Assembly: GCA_019247605.1 (NCBI GenBank)
Contig: JAFBAS010000059.1
Span: 1-64,000, forward strand
DNA: 64,000 bases
DNA from: Hyphomicrobiales bacterium
Lineage (GTDB): Bacteria > Pseudomonadota > Alphaproteobacteria > Rhizobiales > Beijerinckiaceae
Direction: 5' to 3'
Shown here: positions 36,698 to 46,315 of the stretch, one piece after another
Layout of the letters: each line of letters opens with the position of its first letter
How positions within the stretch are numbered: the first letter of the stretch is position 1
Position numbers and translations under genes: made by a program
The notes under the pieces: model-generated
Seen by the model: the letters and a program-made list of their open reading frames with translations, nothing else
Told to the model about the DNA's origin: nothing
Database searches by the model: none

Positions 36698-37513
36698 TCA
36701 GCTCTTTGCGCCGATTGCCTCGAGGTAGCGTGCGACGGAGCGGTCGAAGACGGCGCGGCCATCGGCCATCACGTTGCGCCGCGCGAAGGCGCCGTAAATT
36801 TTGACGAAGCGATAGGGCGCCATGACCTCACCGATGCGCCGCACCGCGGCTGCGTCGAGTGGAATGTAGTTCGGGAAGCTGTGCATGAAGCTCACTGAGG
36901 CGCGGTCCATGTTCACCGCTATCACGTCGCCGGCGAACACGGCACCTTCTCCACTGGCGCCTTGCGCCGAATGCATCACCGTCGCGCCCGGGAAATGGCC
37001 GCCGCAGCAGATGAGCGTGAGGCCCGGCGCGATCTCATGCTCGTCGCCCTTCCAATACGAGATCGCGGGATGATCGCGCATTACCCATTCGCGATCATCC
37101 TCATGGAGATAGATGGGGACTCGGCCGAAAGCATCGCTCCATTCAGCCATCACCGTGTAGTAATGCGGATGGGAAATGGCGATGGCCTTGAGCCCGCCCT
37201 GCGCCGTGATCCGGCGGACCGCCTCGTCATCGATGAGCGCGACGCAATCCCAGAGCACATTTCCTTCGGGTGTCCGCACGAGGAGCGCGCGTTGTCCAAT
37301 GCCGAAATGCGGGTCGACGCCGATGCCAGTGACGCTTTCATCCTCGTCCTCGAAACGAAGCTTGTGGGTCGTCTGCAGCTTTTCGAGCGTCGTCCAGCTC
37401 TGGCCTTCCCAGCGGACGAATTGCCGATCGTCCTCGCAGATCGGGCAGCTCGCGGGTGGCGCCTCGCCCATGGCGAATTGCGTGCCGCAAGTGACGCAGA
37501 TGAAAGAGGTCAT
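36698..37513 (-). CDS. Metallo-beta-lactamase-fold protein with N-terminal zinc ribbon
   Basis: A 271-residue protein. The start, FICVTCGTQFAMGEAPPASCPICEDD, holds two CxxC pairs (a rubredoxin/zinc-ribbon-like knob). The MBL domain follows: ISHPHYYTVMAEW replaces the usual HxHxDH, keeping two histidines but not Asp-His; CGGHFPGATVMH and VFAGDVIAVN give the later ligands. It may bind a single metal. Function unknown. Confidence 0.8.
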   Translation of the reverse strand: MTSFICVTCGTQFAMGEAPPASCPICEDDRQFVRWEGQSWTTLEKLQTTHKLRFEDEDESVTGIGVDPHFGIGQRALLVRTPEGNVLWDCVALIDDEAVRRITAQGGLKAIAISHPHYYTVMAEWSDAFGRVPIYLHEDDREWVMRDHPAISYWKGDEHEIAPGLTLICCGGHFPGATVMHSAQGASGEGAVFAGDVIAVNMDRASVSFMHSFPNYIPLDAAAVRRIGEVMAPYRFVKIYGAFARRNVMADGRAVFDRSVARYLEAIGAKS

Positions 37514-37542
37514 ACGTTAGCGCTTCCGCTCATTTTTATGGG

Positions 37543-37628
37543 GTGAAAAGTGAAGCGTCAAAAGTGAAACGAAAGCGGCTATCCTCATTGCCACATTTCA
37601 CGTTCACCTTTCACTATTCACCCTTCAC
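37543..37628. repeat. Two opposed arrays of GTGAANN heptamer repeats
   Basis: Four 7-bp units on the plus strand (GTGAAAA, GTGAAGC, GTCAAAA, GTGAAAC; 37543-37570) face five units on the minus strand (37628-37595; GTGAAGG, GTGAATA, GTGAAAG, GTGAAC, GTGAAAT). The block fills the gap between dctM and the MBL gene and could fold into a long imperfect hairpin. It may end dctPQM transcription or be a simple-sequence expansion. Confidence 0.75.
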
Positions 37629-37635
37629 CACCGTA

Positions 37636-39102
37636 TCAATTCACCACCCCCAGCAGTCTCGGCAACCAGAGCGAAATCGCCGGGATGTAGGTCACCATGG
37701 CGAGGAAGATGAGCATCGTCGCGAGCCAGGGGAGCACCGCGATGGTGAGCTCCGAAATACCCATCCGGGTGATTCCCGCCGCGACGTAAAGATTGAGTCC
37801 CACCGGCGGGTGACACAGCCCGACTTCCATGTTGACCGCCATCAATATGCCGAGATGAACCGGATGTACGCCTAGCGCGGCCGCGATCGGGAAGAGGATC
37901 GGCGCCATGATCAGCACGATGGCGGAGGGGTCCATGAAGTTCCCGGCGGCGAGCAGGATGATGTTGGTGACGAACAGGAAGGCCAGCATGCCGAAGCCTT
38001 GCGCCGTCATCCATTGCGCCATCGACTGGGGTATCTGCTCGGAAGTGAGCAGCCACGAGAACACCGTCGCATTGGTGATGATGTAGAGGATCATGGCGCT
38101 CATCGAGGCGGCCTTGAGCAGCACCGCGGGCACCTCGGAAAGGCGAAGCTCCTTGTAGACGAAGACGGCGATGAAGAAGGAGTAGACGGCGGCCATGGCG
38201 GCGGCCTCGGTCGGCGTGAAGAGCCCGCCATAAATGCCCCCTAGGACGAGCACGATGAGGAAGAGGCCCCAGAAGCTCTCGCGGAAGGTGCGCAAAGTCT
38301 CGGTCCAGCTCGCCCGCGGCAGGCGCGGATATCCCTTGCGCCAGGCGCGATACCAGGTGGTCGCGCCCAGCATGGTGGCAAGCATCAGCCCCGGAACGAG
38401 CCCCGCGATGAAGAGCTGGCCGACGGACGCCGATTCCACGATGTTGCCGTCAGGGCCCAAGGGCTGCATGCCGCTCGTTGCCACGGCGAAGATCACGAGA
38501 TTGATCGAGGGCGGGAACAGGATGCCGAGCGCGCCCGAGGTTGCGATCACGCCGGCGCCGAAGCGCTGCGGATAGCCGTTCTCGACGATGGCGGGAAGAA
38601 TGATCGAGCCGATGCCGACGACGGTCGCGACCGAGGAGCCCGAGATCGCGGCAAAGAGCGCGCAGGCTACCACGCCCGCAAGACCAAGCCCGCCATACCA
38701 ATGTCCGATCATGGCGCTCGCGAAGGCGATCATGCGCCGCGCCACCCCGCCGGAGGTGAGAAAGGTTCCCGAAAGGATGAAGAAGGGAATCGCCATGATC
38801 TCGAAGCGATCGATGCTGGTGAACAGCTTGAGGCCGACCATCTTCGGATCGACATCGCTCAGGATGAACAGATAGGTGAGCACGGAGAGGCCGAGCGCGA
38901 TCGAGATCGGCATCCCGGTCGCCATCAGCGCCAGGAGAAGCGCAAACAGCATCAGGGCGCGCATGGTTTGCGAGAGCGTGATGATGTCGAGCTTCATGGC
39001 AAAGCAGATCAGCGCGAGCAGGATCGGCGCGCCGATGAGAAGCGCCGCCGCGATCGCGCTGCCCCGCGACCGCGAGCCGAACGTTAACGAGGAAAGGCTC
39101 AT
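37636..39102 (-). CDS. dctM: TRAP transporter large permease DctM
   Basis: A 488-residue permease with about twelve hydrophobic segments, from the ATG at 39102 which overlaps the dctQ TGA by 4 bp. FAAISGSSVATVVGIGSIILPAI and ALGILFPPSINLVIFAVAT are DctM signatures, as is MEVGLCHPPVGLNLYVAAG. It carries out sodium-driven uptake of an organic acid with DctQ and DctP. An upstream extension of the frame is within dctQ and is not real. Confidence 0.93.
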   Translation of the reverse strand: MSLSSLTFGSRSRGSAIAAALLIGAPILLALICFAMKLDIITLSQTMRALMLFALLLALMATGMPISIALGLSVLTYLFILSDVDPKMVGLKLFTSIDRFEIMAIPFFILSGTFLTSGGVARRMIAFASAMIGHWYGGLGLAGVVACALFAAISGSSVATVVGIGSIILPAIVENGYPQRFGAGVIATSGALGILFPPSINLVIFAVATSGMQPLGPDGNIVESASVGQLFIAGLVPGLMLATMLGATTWYRAWRKGYPRLPRASWTETLRTFRESFWGLFLIVLVLGGIYGGLFTPTEAAAMAAVYSFFIAVFVYKELRLSEVPAVLLKAASMSAMILYIITNATVFSWLLTSEQIPQSMAQWMTAQGFGMLAFLFVTNIILLAAGNFMDPSAIVLIMAPILFPIAAALGVHPVHLGILMAVNMEVGLCHPPVGLNLYVAAGITRMGISELTIAVLPWLATMLIFLAMVTYIPAISLWLPRLLGVVN

Positions 39103-39731
39103 CCGGCGGGCTCCGCGACCGGCTCGGCGAGCGGAGGCGTCACCGCCGCGATCTCGGCCGCGTGGCCGTGGCGGGGCACGGTGTCGTAACACAGGAGCCG
39201 CCAGAGCACCTGGAGGAAGCGAAAGCACATGAGGAAAGAGCCGAGCGGAATGCAAAGGTAGATGTAGCGGCTCGGCCATTCGAGCTCTTGGGAAACCTCA
39301 TCCGGATCGAGCTCGTAGACGTAGATGCCGCCGAGCGTGCCGATGACGCCGGTGAACAAAGCGCCGCAGAGGAGCGCGAACGCGACGACGGGCTTGCGTG
39401 CCGGCGGCGCAAGCCGGTCGACGAGCACGTCGACGCCGACATGGATGCCGGTTCTCACCCCGAGCGCGGCACCGAACTTTGCCATCCACACGAACATGTA
39501 GGTGGCGAGCTCCTGGGCCCAGGAAAGATTGAGGGAGGTAAGCCGCGTGTAAACCCAAAGAGCGGCTTGGCTCACCAGGATATGTCCATGCACCTTCGCC
39601 CAGCCGCCGAGGGCCGCCGAATTGCTCGCACCATAGCGATGCAGGACGGCGACGAAGGTGAGGGCGGTCGCGCAGGCGATGAGAGTGGCGATGATCCACT
39701 CTTCGAGCCGATCGAGGATGCGATCGAGCAC
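39099..39731 (-). CDS. dctQ: TRAP transporter small permease DctQ
   Basis: A 210-residue protein with four hydrophobic segments; SWAQELATYMFVWMAKFGAALGVRTGIHVGVDVLVDRL is the DctQ core. The loop between the first and second segments is longer than usual (SNSAALGGWAKVHGHILVSQAALWV). It lies 4 bp after dctP and overlaps dctM. Confidence 0.92.
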   Translation of the reverse strand: MLDRILDRLEEWIIATLIACATALTFVAVLHRYGASNSAALGGWAKVHGHILVSQAALWVYTRLTSLNLSWAQELATYMFVWMAKFGAALGVRTGIHVGVDVLVDRLAPPARKPVVAFALLCGALFTGVIGTLGGIYVYELDPDEVSQELEWPSRYIYLCIPLGSFLMCFRFLQVLWRLLCYDTVPRHGHAAEIAAVTPPLAEPVAEPAG

Positions 39732-39734
39732 CGT

Positions 39735-40787
39735 TCAGAGCGCAGGCGTGAAGCCGGCTGACTTGTAAACCTGGTCGATGAAGTCCTTGCCGAAGCGGCT
39801 TTGCATCTCGGTGTGCACCGGCATGAGCTTGGCGATCCAGGCTTGACGTTCCTCCGGGGTGAGCACATGCACTTCGACCTTTCCGGAAGCCTTGATCTTG
39901 TCCAGCGCGTCGGCGTTGTCCTTGGCGGCGGTCTCGTTGAAGAAGTCGGTCGATTCCTTCACGGCCCGGTCGAGACCCTGGCGCACATCCTCAGGCAGGC
40001 CGTCCCAGAACTTCTTGTTGGTAATGAGCGCGTAAATGAGCCGCCCATGATAGGAGACGGTGAGGTATTTCTGCACCTCGTAAAAGCGCTGTGTCCAGAT
40101 GTTCGACGGCACATTGTCCTCGCCGTCGACGACGCCGGTCTGCAAGGCTTGGTAAAGCTCCGAGAAAGCCATGATCTGCGGAATGGCGCCGAGCTCGCGG
40201 GCCGCCGCATCCAGAACTTTCGAGCCTTGGATGCGCATTTTCATGCCCTTGAAATCATCCGGCATGATGAGCGGCTTGTTCGCCGTGTAGACATGCGCGC
40301 CATTGTCCCAATAGGCGAGGGATTTGACGCCCTTGGTCTCGAGCTTCTTGTTGAATTCGCCGATCATCGGGCTTGCGAACATCTGGCGGGCGCGCGCATC
40401 GTCGCTCATCAGGAAGGGGAGGTCGAAGACGTCGAACTCCTTCACGCCGAGCGGGCCGAATTTCGAGATCGACGGCGCAAGGATCTGCACGGAGCCGAGC
40501 TGCAGCGCCTCGAGCTCCTCCTTGTCCTTGTAAAGCGACGAATTGGGATAGACCTCGACCTTCACTTTCCCGTTCGTGTATTTCTCGGCGAGCTCCTTGA
40601 ACAGGATCGCGGCCTTGCCCTTGGGGGCGTCGGGCGAGACGACATGGCTGAACTTGATGATGATCGGCTGCTCCGCCATGCCGGGACGCGAGGGCACGAA
40701 GAGCACAAGCGCCGCGAGCGCCAAGCTCGCGATCGCGGCCCTAAGGGTCATGCGCACAAAGGCGTCGAGCGCGAGCCATCTACGCAT
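39735..40787 (-). CDS. dctP: TRAP transporter substrate-binding protein DctP
   Basis: A protein of about 350 residues with a signal peptide ending near PSRPGMAEQ. PIIIKFSHVVSPDAPKGKAAILFKELAEKYTNGKVKVEVYPNSSLYKD is the DctP start; the arginine in GMKMRIQGSKVL binds a carboxylate, so the ligand is probably an organic acid. YQALQTGVVDGEDNVPSNIW is the family signature. The start at 40787 (MRRWLALDAF) has GGAGG 8 bp upstream; ATG 40793 is possible. Confidence 0.93.
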   Translation of the reverse strand: MRRWLALDAFVRMTLRAAIASLALAALVLFVPSRPGMAEQPIIIKFSHVVSPDAPKGKAAILFKELAEKYTNGKVKVEVYPNSSLYKDKEELEALQLGSVQILAPSISKFGPLGVKEFDVFDLPFLMSDDARARQMFASPMIGEFNKKLETKGVKSLAYWDNGAHVYTANKPLIMPDDFKGMKMRIQGSKVLDAAARELGAIPQIMAFSELYQALQTGVVDGEDNVPSNIWTQRFYEVQKYLTVSYHGRLIYALITNKKFWDGLPEDVRQGLDRAVKESTDFFNETAAKDNADALDKIKASGKVEVHVLTPEERQAWIAKLMPVHTEMQSRFGKDFIDQVYKSAGFTPAL

Positions 40788-40926
40788 CGGCATCTCCTCC
40801 CGGATTGGCGGGTCGCGGAGCGTTGCGACCTTCTTGAATTGACGTAAAAAATAGCATCTGCCGCGCCGACGTCCAGCTACCATAGTCGAACGGGCAGAGA
40901 CCCTGGACAAAGAGGGCAATGACAAC

Positions 40927-42390
40927 ATGGCGGCGACAATCATCGATTCCCGCATTTTCGGCGACATCTTCAGCACGGCGAAAATGCGCGCGGTGTTCTC
41001 GGACGAAAACCGGGTGCGGTGCTATCTCGACATCGAAGCCGCTTTGGCCCTGGTTCAGGCGCGCCTCGGCATCATTCCGCAGGAGGCGGCCGACGAGATC
41101 CGCCGCCATTGCCGCCTCGAGGCGATCGACGTGGCGAAGCTGAAGACTCAGACGGAGCGCATCGGCTATCCGGTCCTCGGCGTCGTGCAGCAGCTCGTCG
41201 CCGCATCGCGGGACGGGCTTGGCGAATGGTGCCACTGGGGCGCGACGACGCAGGACATCACTGACACGGCGACGGTGATGCAGATCGGTGGAGCGCTCGA
41301 GCTCGTGGAGGAAGACCTCGAGGCGATCGCGGCCTCGCTTGCCGCTCTCGCTCGCCGCTATCGCGACACGCCGATGGTGGCGCGCAGCAACCTACAGCAC
41401 GCGGTGCCGATCACCTTCGGCTACAAGGCGGCCGTGCTCCTCGCCGGCGTGCGGCGGCATCTCGCGCGATTGCACGAGCTTCGCCCGCGCGTGCTCGTTG
41501 GCGAGTTCGGCGGGGCCGCCGGCAATCTCTCCTCGCTCGGCCGCGATGGACTTGAAGTCCAGGCGGCGCTCATGGCGGAGCTCGGGCTCGCCCAGCCGGA
41601 GATCGCCTGGCACACGATGCGCGACAACATCGCCGAGGTCGGCTGCTTCCTCGGCCTGGTCACCGGCACGCTCGGCAAGCTCGCGACCGACATCAAGCTC
41701 ATGATGCAGACCGAGGTCGCCGAGGCTTACGAGCCCTTCTCCGAAGGGCGCGGCTCCTCGAGCACCATGCCGCAAAAGCGCAACCCGATCTCATGCGCCT
41801 ACATCCATGCCTGCGTCGCGGTGGTGCGCCAGCACGTCGCCGCCCTGCTCGATGCCATGATGGAAGATCACGAACGTTCGACGGGGCCCTGGGAGATCGA
41901 GTGGATTTCACTGCCGGAGATTTTCTGCCTTTCGGCGGGTGCCTTGGCGCAGGCGCGATTCCTAACCCATGGGCTGATCGTCGACGAGAAGCGGATGCGG
42001 CAGAACCTCGAGGCCACCGGCGGGCTCATCATGTCGGAGGCGGTGATGATGGGTCTCGGCCCGGCGCTTGGCCGGCAGCGCGCGCATGATCTCGTCTACG
42101 ACATCTGCCGGGAAGTCATCGTGAGCGGACGACCCTTCCTCGATCTCCTCGCCGAAAATCGCGAGATCTCAGCCCATCTCGATCGCGCCGCGCTGGAGAA
42201 GCTCCTCGAGCCCGAGAACTACCTCGGCCTTTGCGGCGAGATGGTCGATCGGGTGCTTGCTCGGGAGGCAGCCTTTACCTCTCCCGGCGCAAGAGGTGCG
42301 GGTGTCTCTACCGTAACCCCGCCGGCTGTGCCGGGGCGCCACCCCAGGCGGAGTTCGCCGGGATGCCTTCCCCCTTCATCACGACGGTGA
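40927..42390 (+). CDS. Lyase of the fumarase/aspartase superfamily (adenylosuccinate lyase/PcaB-like)
   Basis: A 487-residue protein with the superfamily signature EGRGSSSTMPQKRNPISC (mobile active-site loop), EWCHWGATTQDITDT and SNLQHAVPITFGYK. It is closest in shape to adenylosuccinate lyase and 3-carboxy-cis,cis-muconate cycloisomerase proteins. As it is divergent from a DctPQM importer, the substrate may be an imported substituted succinate or muconate; that is inference. The last ~28 residues run antisense into the 3' end of the NRPS gene (42308-42390) and have no family counterpart. Confidence 0.85.
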   Translation: MAATIIDSRIFGDIFSTAKMRAVFSDENRVRCYLDIEAALALVQARLGIIPQEAADEIRRHCRLEAIDVAKLKTQTERIGYPVLGVVQQLVAASRDGLGEWCHWGATTQDITDTATVMQIGGALELVEEDLEAIAASLAALARRYRDTPMVARSNLQHAVPITFGYKAAVLLAGVRRHLARLHELRPRVLVGEFGGAAGNLSSLGRDGLEVQAALMAELGLAQPEIAWHTMRDNIAEVGCFLGLVTGTLGKLATDIKLMMQTEVAEAYEPFSEGRGSSSTMPQKRNPISCAYIHACVAVVRQHVAALLDAMMEDHERSTGPWEIEWISLPEIFCLSAGALAQARFLTHGLIVDEKRMRQNLEATGGLIMSEAVMMGLGPALGRQRAHDLVYDICREVIVSGRPFLDLLAENREISAHLDRAALEKLLEPENYLGLCGEMVDRVLAREAAFTSPGARGAGVSTVTPPAVPGRHPRRSSPGCLPPSSRR

Positions 42391-45300
42391 GGTCGCCAAG
42401 GCGCACATGATCTCCGACGCGCGTGTCGTAAAGCACGGTGCTTCCGGCGCCGACGGTCACGCCCTTGCCGAGCTTGATGCGGCCGATCTTCATGAGCCGG
42501 TCTTCGTAGAGATGGGTCTGCAGGGCCGAATTCTCGTTGATGGCGCAAAAATCGCCGACATCGATGCAATCGAATTCGGTGATGTCGGTGGTCGCCCAAT
42601 ACGTGCCTTCGCCGATCTTGGCACCGAAGAGGCGCATGCACCAAGCAAGCATCGGCGTGCCGTGCAGATGATCGAGAAGCACGCGGCTCGCCATGGTCGA
42701 GTAAGCGACCGCGATCGCCTCGGAGCGCAGAGCGAACCATGACCACATCGGCCGCATCATCGGCTTGTAGACGCCCATCAGCAGCCATTTGAGCGCGCAC
42801 ACGACGAGCATCATCATGACCGAGATGAGCACGCCCGCCGCGAGGAATTGCGGAATGAGAACGTCGAGATCGCCGTCGAGCACGGCGGGTCCGAAATATT
42901 CGGCCGCGAACACGCCGAAGGTGATGTAGAGCGCGGTCGGCAATGAAAGGCAAAAGGCCTCGAATACGGCACGCCCGAGCTTGCGCGCGAAGGAGGGTTC
43001 GAACGTCCAGTTCGCGCCGACATCGAAGGTCTGTCGCACCGGGAATTTGAGCGGCGGAGAGCCGAACCAGATCTCCCCTTCGCCGACGCCTTTGCTAGGC
43101 GGCTTCGACTTCACCCCGATGAGCGCGCCTTGCGCGATATCGGTGCCGGGCGCGACGACGGCCGAATTGCCGACGAAGCTACGTGCGGCGATCTTTACGG
43201 GCGCAAGCGTCATGTAGCCGCGCCGCACATCCTCTTCGCCGAGCACCACCTCATCGGCGATGAAGCAATTCTCACCGATCTCGACGAGGTCATAACGCCC
43301 GCCGAGGCTGGTCGAGATTTCCGCGCCCCGCCCGATCCTCGCGCCCATGAGTCGGTACCACCAGCGCATGTAGAAGGTGGCATAAAGCGAGTTCAGCGTG
43401 CCGAGCGTCACGGCCGTGCACAGGCCCACGAGCCACATGCGCCAATAGAAGACGGAATAAACCGAGTGCACGCCGGGCCTCACCCTCGGCAAGACGATCC
43501 AGCGGATCGCCGCGATCAGGAGCACCGTGAACGCGATGAGCGCCATCGCGGTCGGCCAGGCGACGATCGGCGTGAGGTAGAGATAGTCGATCGACGAGAA
43601 CGAGCCGACGAGATCGGCGAGCTGATCGAAAAGGTAGAAAGCCGGGAGCACGGGCATGAGGCCGAGCGGCGGGATGGCGAGAAGCATCAGCACGTGGAAG
43701 GCGGCGGTGAGCGCGCGCCAACCGCGTGACGCCTGGGCATGGGGCGGCAGCGAGGTCGCGTCCACCATGCCGATTTTGCGGCCTGGCGAGCCGTCCCATT
43801 TCTCAGCTTTGCCGATGTGGCCGCCCGGCGCCACCGAGGTGAGGTCCGCGAGCTCCGCGCCTTCCTCGATCACGACATCATGGCCGATCACCGTCGAGGA
43901 GCCGATATAAGCGTCATCGCCGATTTCGACGCTTCCGAGAATGAACTCGTTGCCGATGACCGCCGCGTTGGCAATGGTGATGCGGCCGATCGAGGCGCGC
44001 GGTCCGATCCTCACGAGATCGGGCGCGCCGCAAGTGACCTCGCCGATATAGGCGCCTTCACCGATTTTTGCGCCCATCATGCGCAGGTAGAAATTCATCA
44101 CCGGCGAACCCTGCAAGAGGGCACCCGGCGTCAAACGACCGAACTGAGATGCAAGCCAGTAGCGGAAATAATAGGCCCCCCAGAGCGGGTATCGGCCGGG
44201 CCTGGCGCGGCCGAGCACGAGCCATTTGCCGCCGATCCCGATGAAGAAAGTCGCGACGTTGATCGCCACATAAACGGTGACGACCGTCACCAGATCCTCA
44301 AGGAAGCCGCCGGTTTCCGGCGAGAGAAGAATGTAGGCGATATAGACGCCGAGCCACTGGGCGGTGACGAGGCCGAGGAAAAACGGCATCGCCGCCGCTT
44401 GCGCCAGCCCGCAAAGAAAGCGGCGCAGCAAGGGCGGTGGCGTGAAGGAGAGGTCGGCGGGCTCGGCATTCGGCACGAGCGTGGAGTCGAGCCTTGCGGC
44501 GAGCGCGCGCAAATTGCGGGCCTCATACACGTCCTGGAGGCGGATCGTCGCAAGTGCCGGCGTCTCGCGCACGAAGGAGACGAAGCGCGCCGCGATGAGC
44601 GAATGGCCGCCGAGCTCGGCGAAAAAATCCGCTTCGAGCGGCACGAGCTCTGCGCCGAAGGCGCGCTTGGCCGCTTCGAGCAAGGCCTCTTCGGTCGCGT
44701 TGCGCGTGGGGTCCTGCTCGCCGCTTGCGGCTTGCGGGGCAAGCTCGAGCCTCTTGAGAGCCGAACGATCGATCTTGCCCGAGGCGAGCCGCGGCAAGGT
44801 CGCGATGAGCTCGTAACGCGAAGGCACCATATAGGCCGGCAATTGTCGGGCGAGTGAGGCGCGCAGGGACTTGGCGTCGGGGTTCTGGCCCGTCCGGGCG
44901 ACGAGGAAGGCCACGAGCTTCTCGACGCCCGCATCCTGGCGAAGCACCACGGCGGCCTGTGCGACGCCATGCTCATCGACGAGCCGGCTCTCGATCTCGC
45001 CGAGCTCGACGCGAAAGCCTCTGATCTTCACCTGATCGTCGATGCGGCCATGGAACAGGATGCGGCCTTGCTCATCGAGGCTCACCGCGTCCCCCGAGCG
45101 ATAGAGGATCGGGTCGGACCCGTCTGACGGGAACGGATTGGCGATGAATTTCTGCGAGGTGAGCTCGGGGCGCTGCAAGTAGCCGCGGGCGATGCCGGGA
45201 CCGCCGATCAAGAGCTCGCCCTCTTGGCCCGGCGGCACCGGCGAGAGGTCCGGCGCCACGATCCAGCAGGAATAGTTGGGGATCGGCCGCCCGATCGTGA

Positions 45301-46315
45301 CAGGCTCGCCGGGTTTCATCTCATCCGCGGTCGCGACGACGGTAGCCTCTGTCGGCCCGTATGTATTGAAGAGCCTCCTGTGCGGTTTTACCCAGCGCGC
45401 GGCCAGCGCCGGCGGCAAGGCCTCGCCGCCGAGCAGGATGAGGCGCAAGCTCGGCACATCCTTGCCGATCATGGCGAGCAAGGTCGGCACGGTATCGATC
45501 ACGGTGATGCGGTTCTCGTCGAGCACATCGGCGAGCTTGTCACTCTCACCCATGAGCCGCGCATCGGCGACGAACAAGGTCGCGCCGACGAGGTAGGGTA
45601 TCCAGATTTCCTCCATCGAGAGGTCGAAGGCGAGCGAGGCGCCCTGAAACACCACGTCCTCGGCGCGCATGCCGTAAAGGTCGTTCGCAGCGCGCAGGAA
45701 ATGGCAGATATTGCCCTGCGTGACGATGATCCCCTTCGGCTTGCCGGTCGAGCCCGAGGTATAGATCACGTAGGCGGCGTCGTTCGCCGTAAGCCCCGTC
45801 GGCCTCGCTTTCGCAAGTGCGGGAGCGTTCTCCGCGACGAGCGCCGCATCGACGAGCACGACCGCGCCGGCGGCCTTGGCGCGTTCCGCAAAAAGGCTGC
45901 CGGTCAAGAGGGCCTTGGCACCGCAATCGGCAAGGCACTCGCCGATGCGCTCGATCGGCGCGTCGGCGTCGAAGGGCAACCAGGCAGCGCCGCTCTTCGC
46001 GATGCCGATCTGCGCGATCAGAAGCTCGGGCCCGCGCGCCATCCAAAGCCCGACGACGTCGCCGGGCCCGATGCCGCGTGCCGCAAGCGCGGCCCCGATC
46101 GCGCCTGCGCGTCTCTCCACTTGCGCATAGGTGAAGGTGCCGCAAGGCCCGATGAAGGCCGGCTTCTCGGCATGAGCTTGCGCCGAAGCGGCAAAGATCT
46201 CAGGCAAGACTTCGTCACGAATGAGGTCCGGACGCGTGGCGCCGCGCAACACTGTCGGTCGCGGCTCTGCGAGCACGGCATCTTCGGCAAGGACGCGCCG
46301 ATCCATCGCGTTCAT
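42308..46315 (-). CDS. Pls/PosA-type membrane NRPS (poly-amino-acid synthetase architecture)
   Basis: About 1335 residues from ATG 46315. The adenylation domain holds YTSGSTGKPKG (near 185), FDLSMEEIW (230), NTYGPTE (317), YRSGD (405), GRIDDQVKIRGFR (423) and the A10 lysine in GKID (513). The carrier domain LGGHSLIA (about 569-575) follows. There is no condensation or thioesterase domain. The C-terminal half alternates pairs of membrane helices with three soluble left-handed-helix-like segments. This is the layout of epsilon-poly-lysine synthetase (Pls), which joins one amino acid into a short homopolymer. The product here cannot be read. The 3' end overlaps the convergent lyase gene by 83 bp. 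Confidence 0.88.
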   Translation of the reverse strand: MNAMDRRVLAEDAVLAEPRPTVLRGATRPDLIRDEVLPEIFAASAQAHAEKPAFIGPCGTFTYAQVERRAGAIGAALAARGIGPGDVVGLWMARGPELLIAQIGIAKSGAAWLPFDADAPIERIGECLADCGAKALLTGSLFAERAKAAGAVVLVDAALVAENAPALAKARPTGLTANDAAYVIYTSGSTGKPKGIIVTQGNICHFLRAANDLYGMRAEDVVFQGASLAFDLSMEEIWIPYLVGATLFVADARLMGESDKLADVLDENRITVIDTVPTLLAMIGKDVPSLRLILLGGEALPPALAARWVKPHRRLFNTYGPTEATVVATADEMKPGEPVTIGRPIPNYSCWIVAPDLSPVPPGQEGELLIGGPGIARGYLQRPELTSQKFIANPFPSDGSDPILYRSGDAVSLDEQGRILFHGRIDDQVKIRGFRVELGEIESRLVDEHGVAQAAVVLRQDAGVEKLVAFLVARTGQNPDAKSLRASLARQLPAYMVPSRYELIATLPRLASGKIDRSALKRLELAPQAASGEQDPTRNATEEALLEAAKRAFGAELVPLEADFFAELGGHSLIAARFVSFVRETPALATIRLQDVYEARNLRALAARLDSTLVPNAEPADLSFTPPPLLRRFLCGLAQAAAMPFFLGLVTAQWLGVYIAYILLSPETGGFLEDLVTVVTVYVAINVATFFIGIGGKWLVLGRARPGRYPLWGAYYFRYWLASQFGRLTPGALLQGSPVMNFYLRMMGAKIGEGAYIGEVTCGAPDLVRIGPRASIGRITIANAAVIGNEFILGSVEIGDDAYIGSSTVIGHDVVIEEGAELADLTSVAPGGHIGKAEKWDGSPGRKIGMVDATSLPPHAQASRGWRALTAAFHVLMLLAIPPLGLMPVLPAFYLFDQLADLVGSFSSIDYLYLTPIVAWPTAMALIAFTVLLIAAIRWIVLPRVRPGVHSVYSVFYWRMWLVGLCTAVTLGTLNSLYATFYMRWWYRLMGARIGRGAEISTSLGGRYDLVEIGENCFIADEVVLGEEDVRRGYMTLAPVKIAARSFVGNSAVVAPGTDIAQGALIGVKSKPPSKGVGEGEIWFGSPPLKFPVRQTFDVGANWTFEPSFARKLGRAVFEAFCLSLPTALYITFGVFAAEYFGPAVLDGDLDVLIPQFLAAGVLISVMMMLVVCALKWLLMGVYKPMMRPMWSWFALRSEAIAVAYSTMASRVLLDHLHGTPMLAWCMRLFGAKIGEGTYWATTDITEFDCIDVGDFCAINENSALQTHLYEDRLMKIGRIKLGKGVTVGAGSTVLYDTRVGDHVRLGDLTVVMKGEGIPANSAWGGAPAQPAGLR

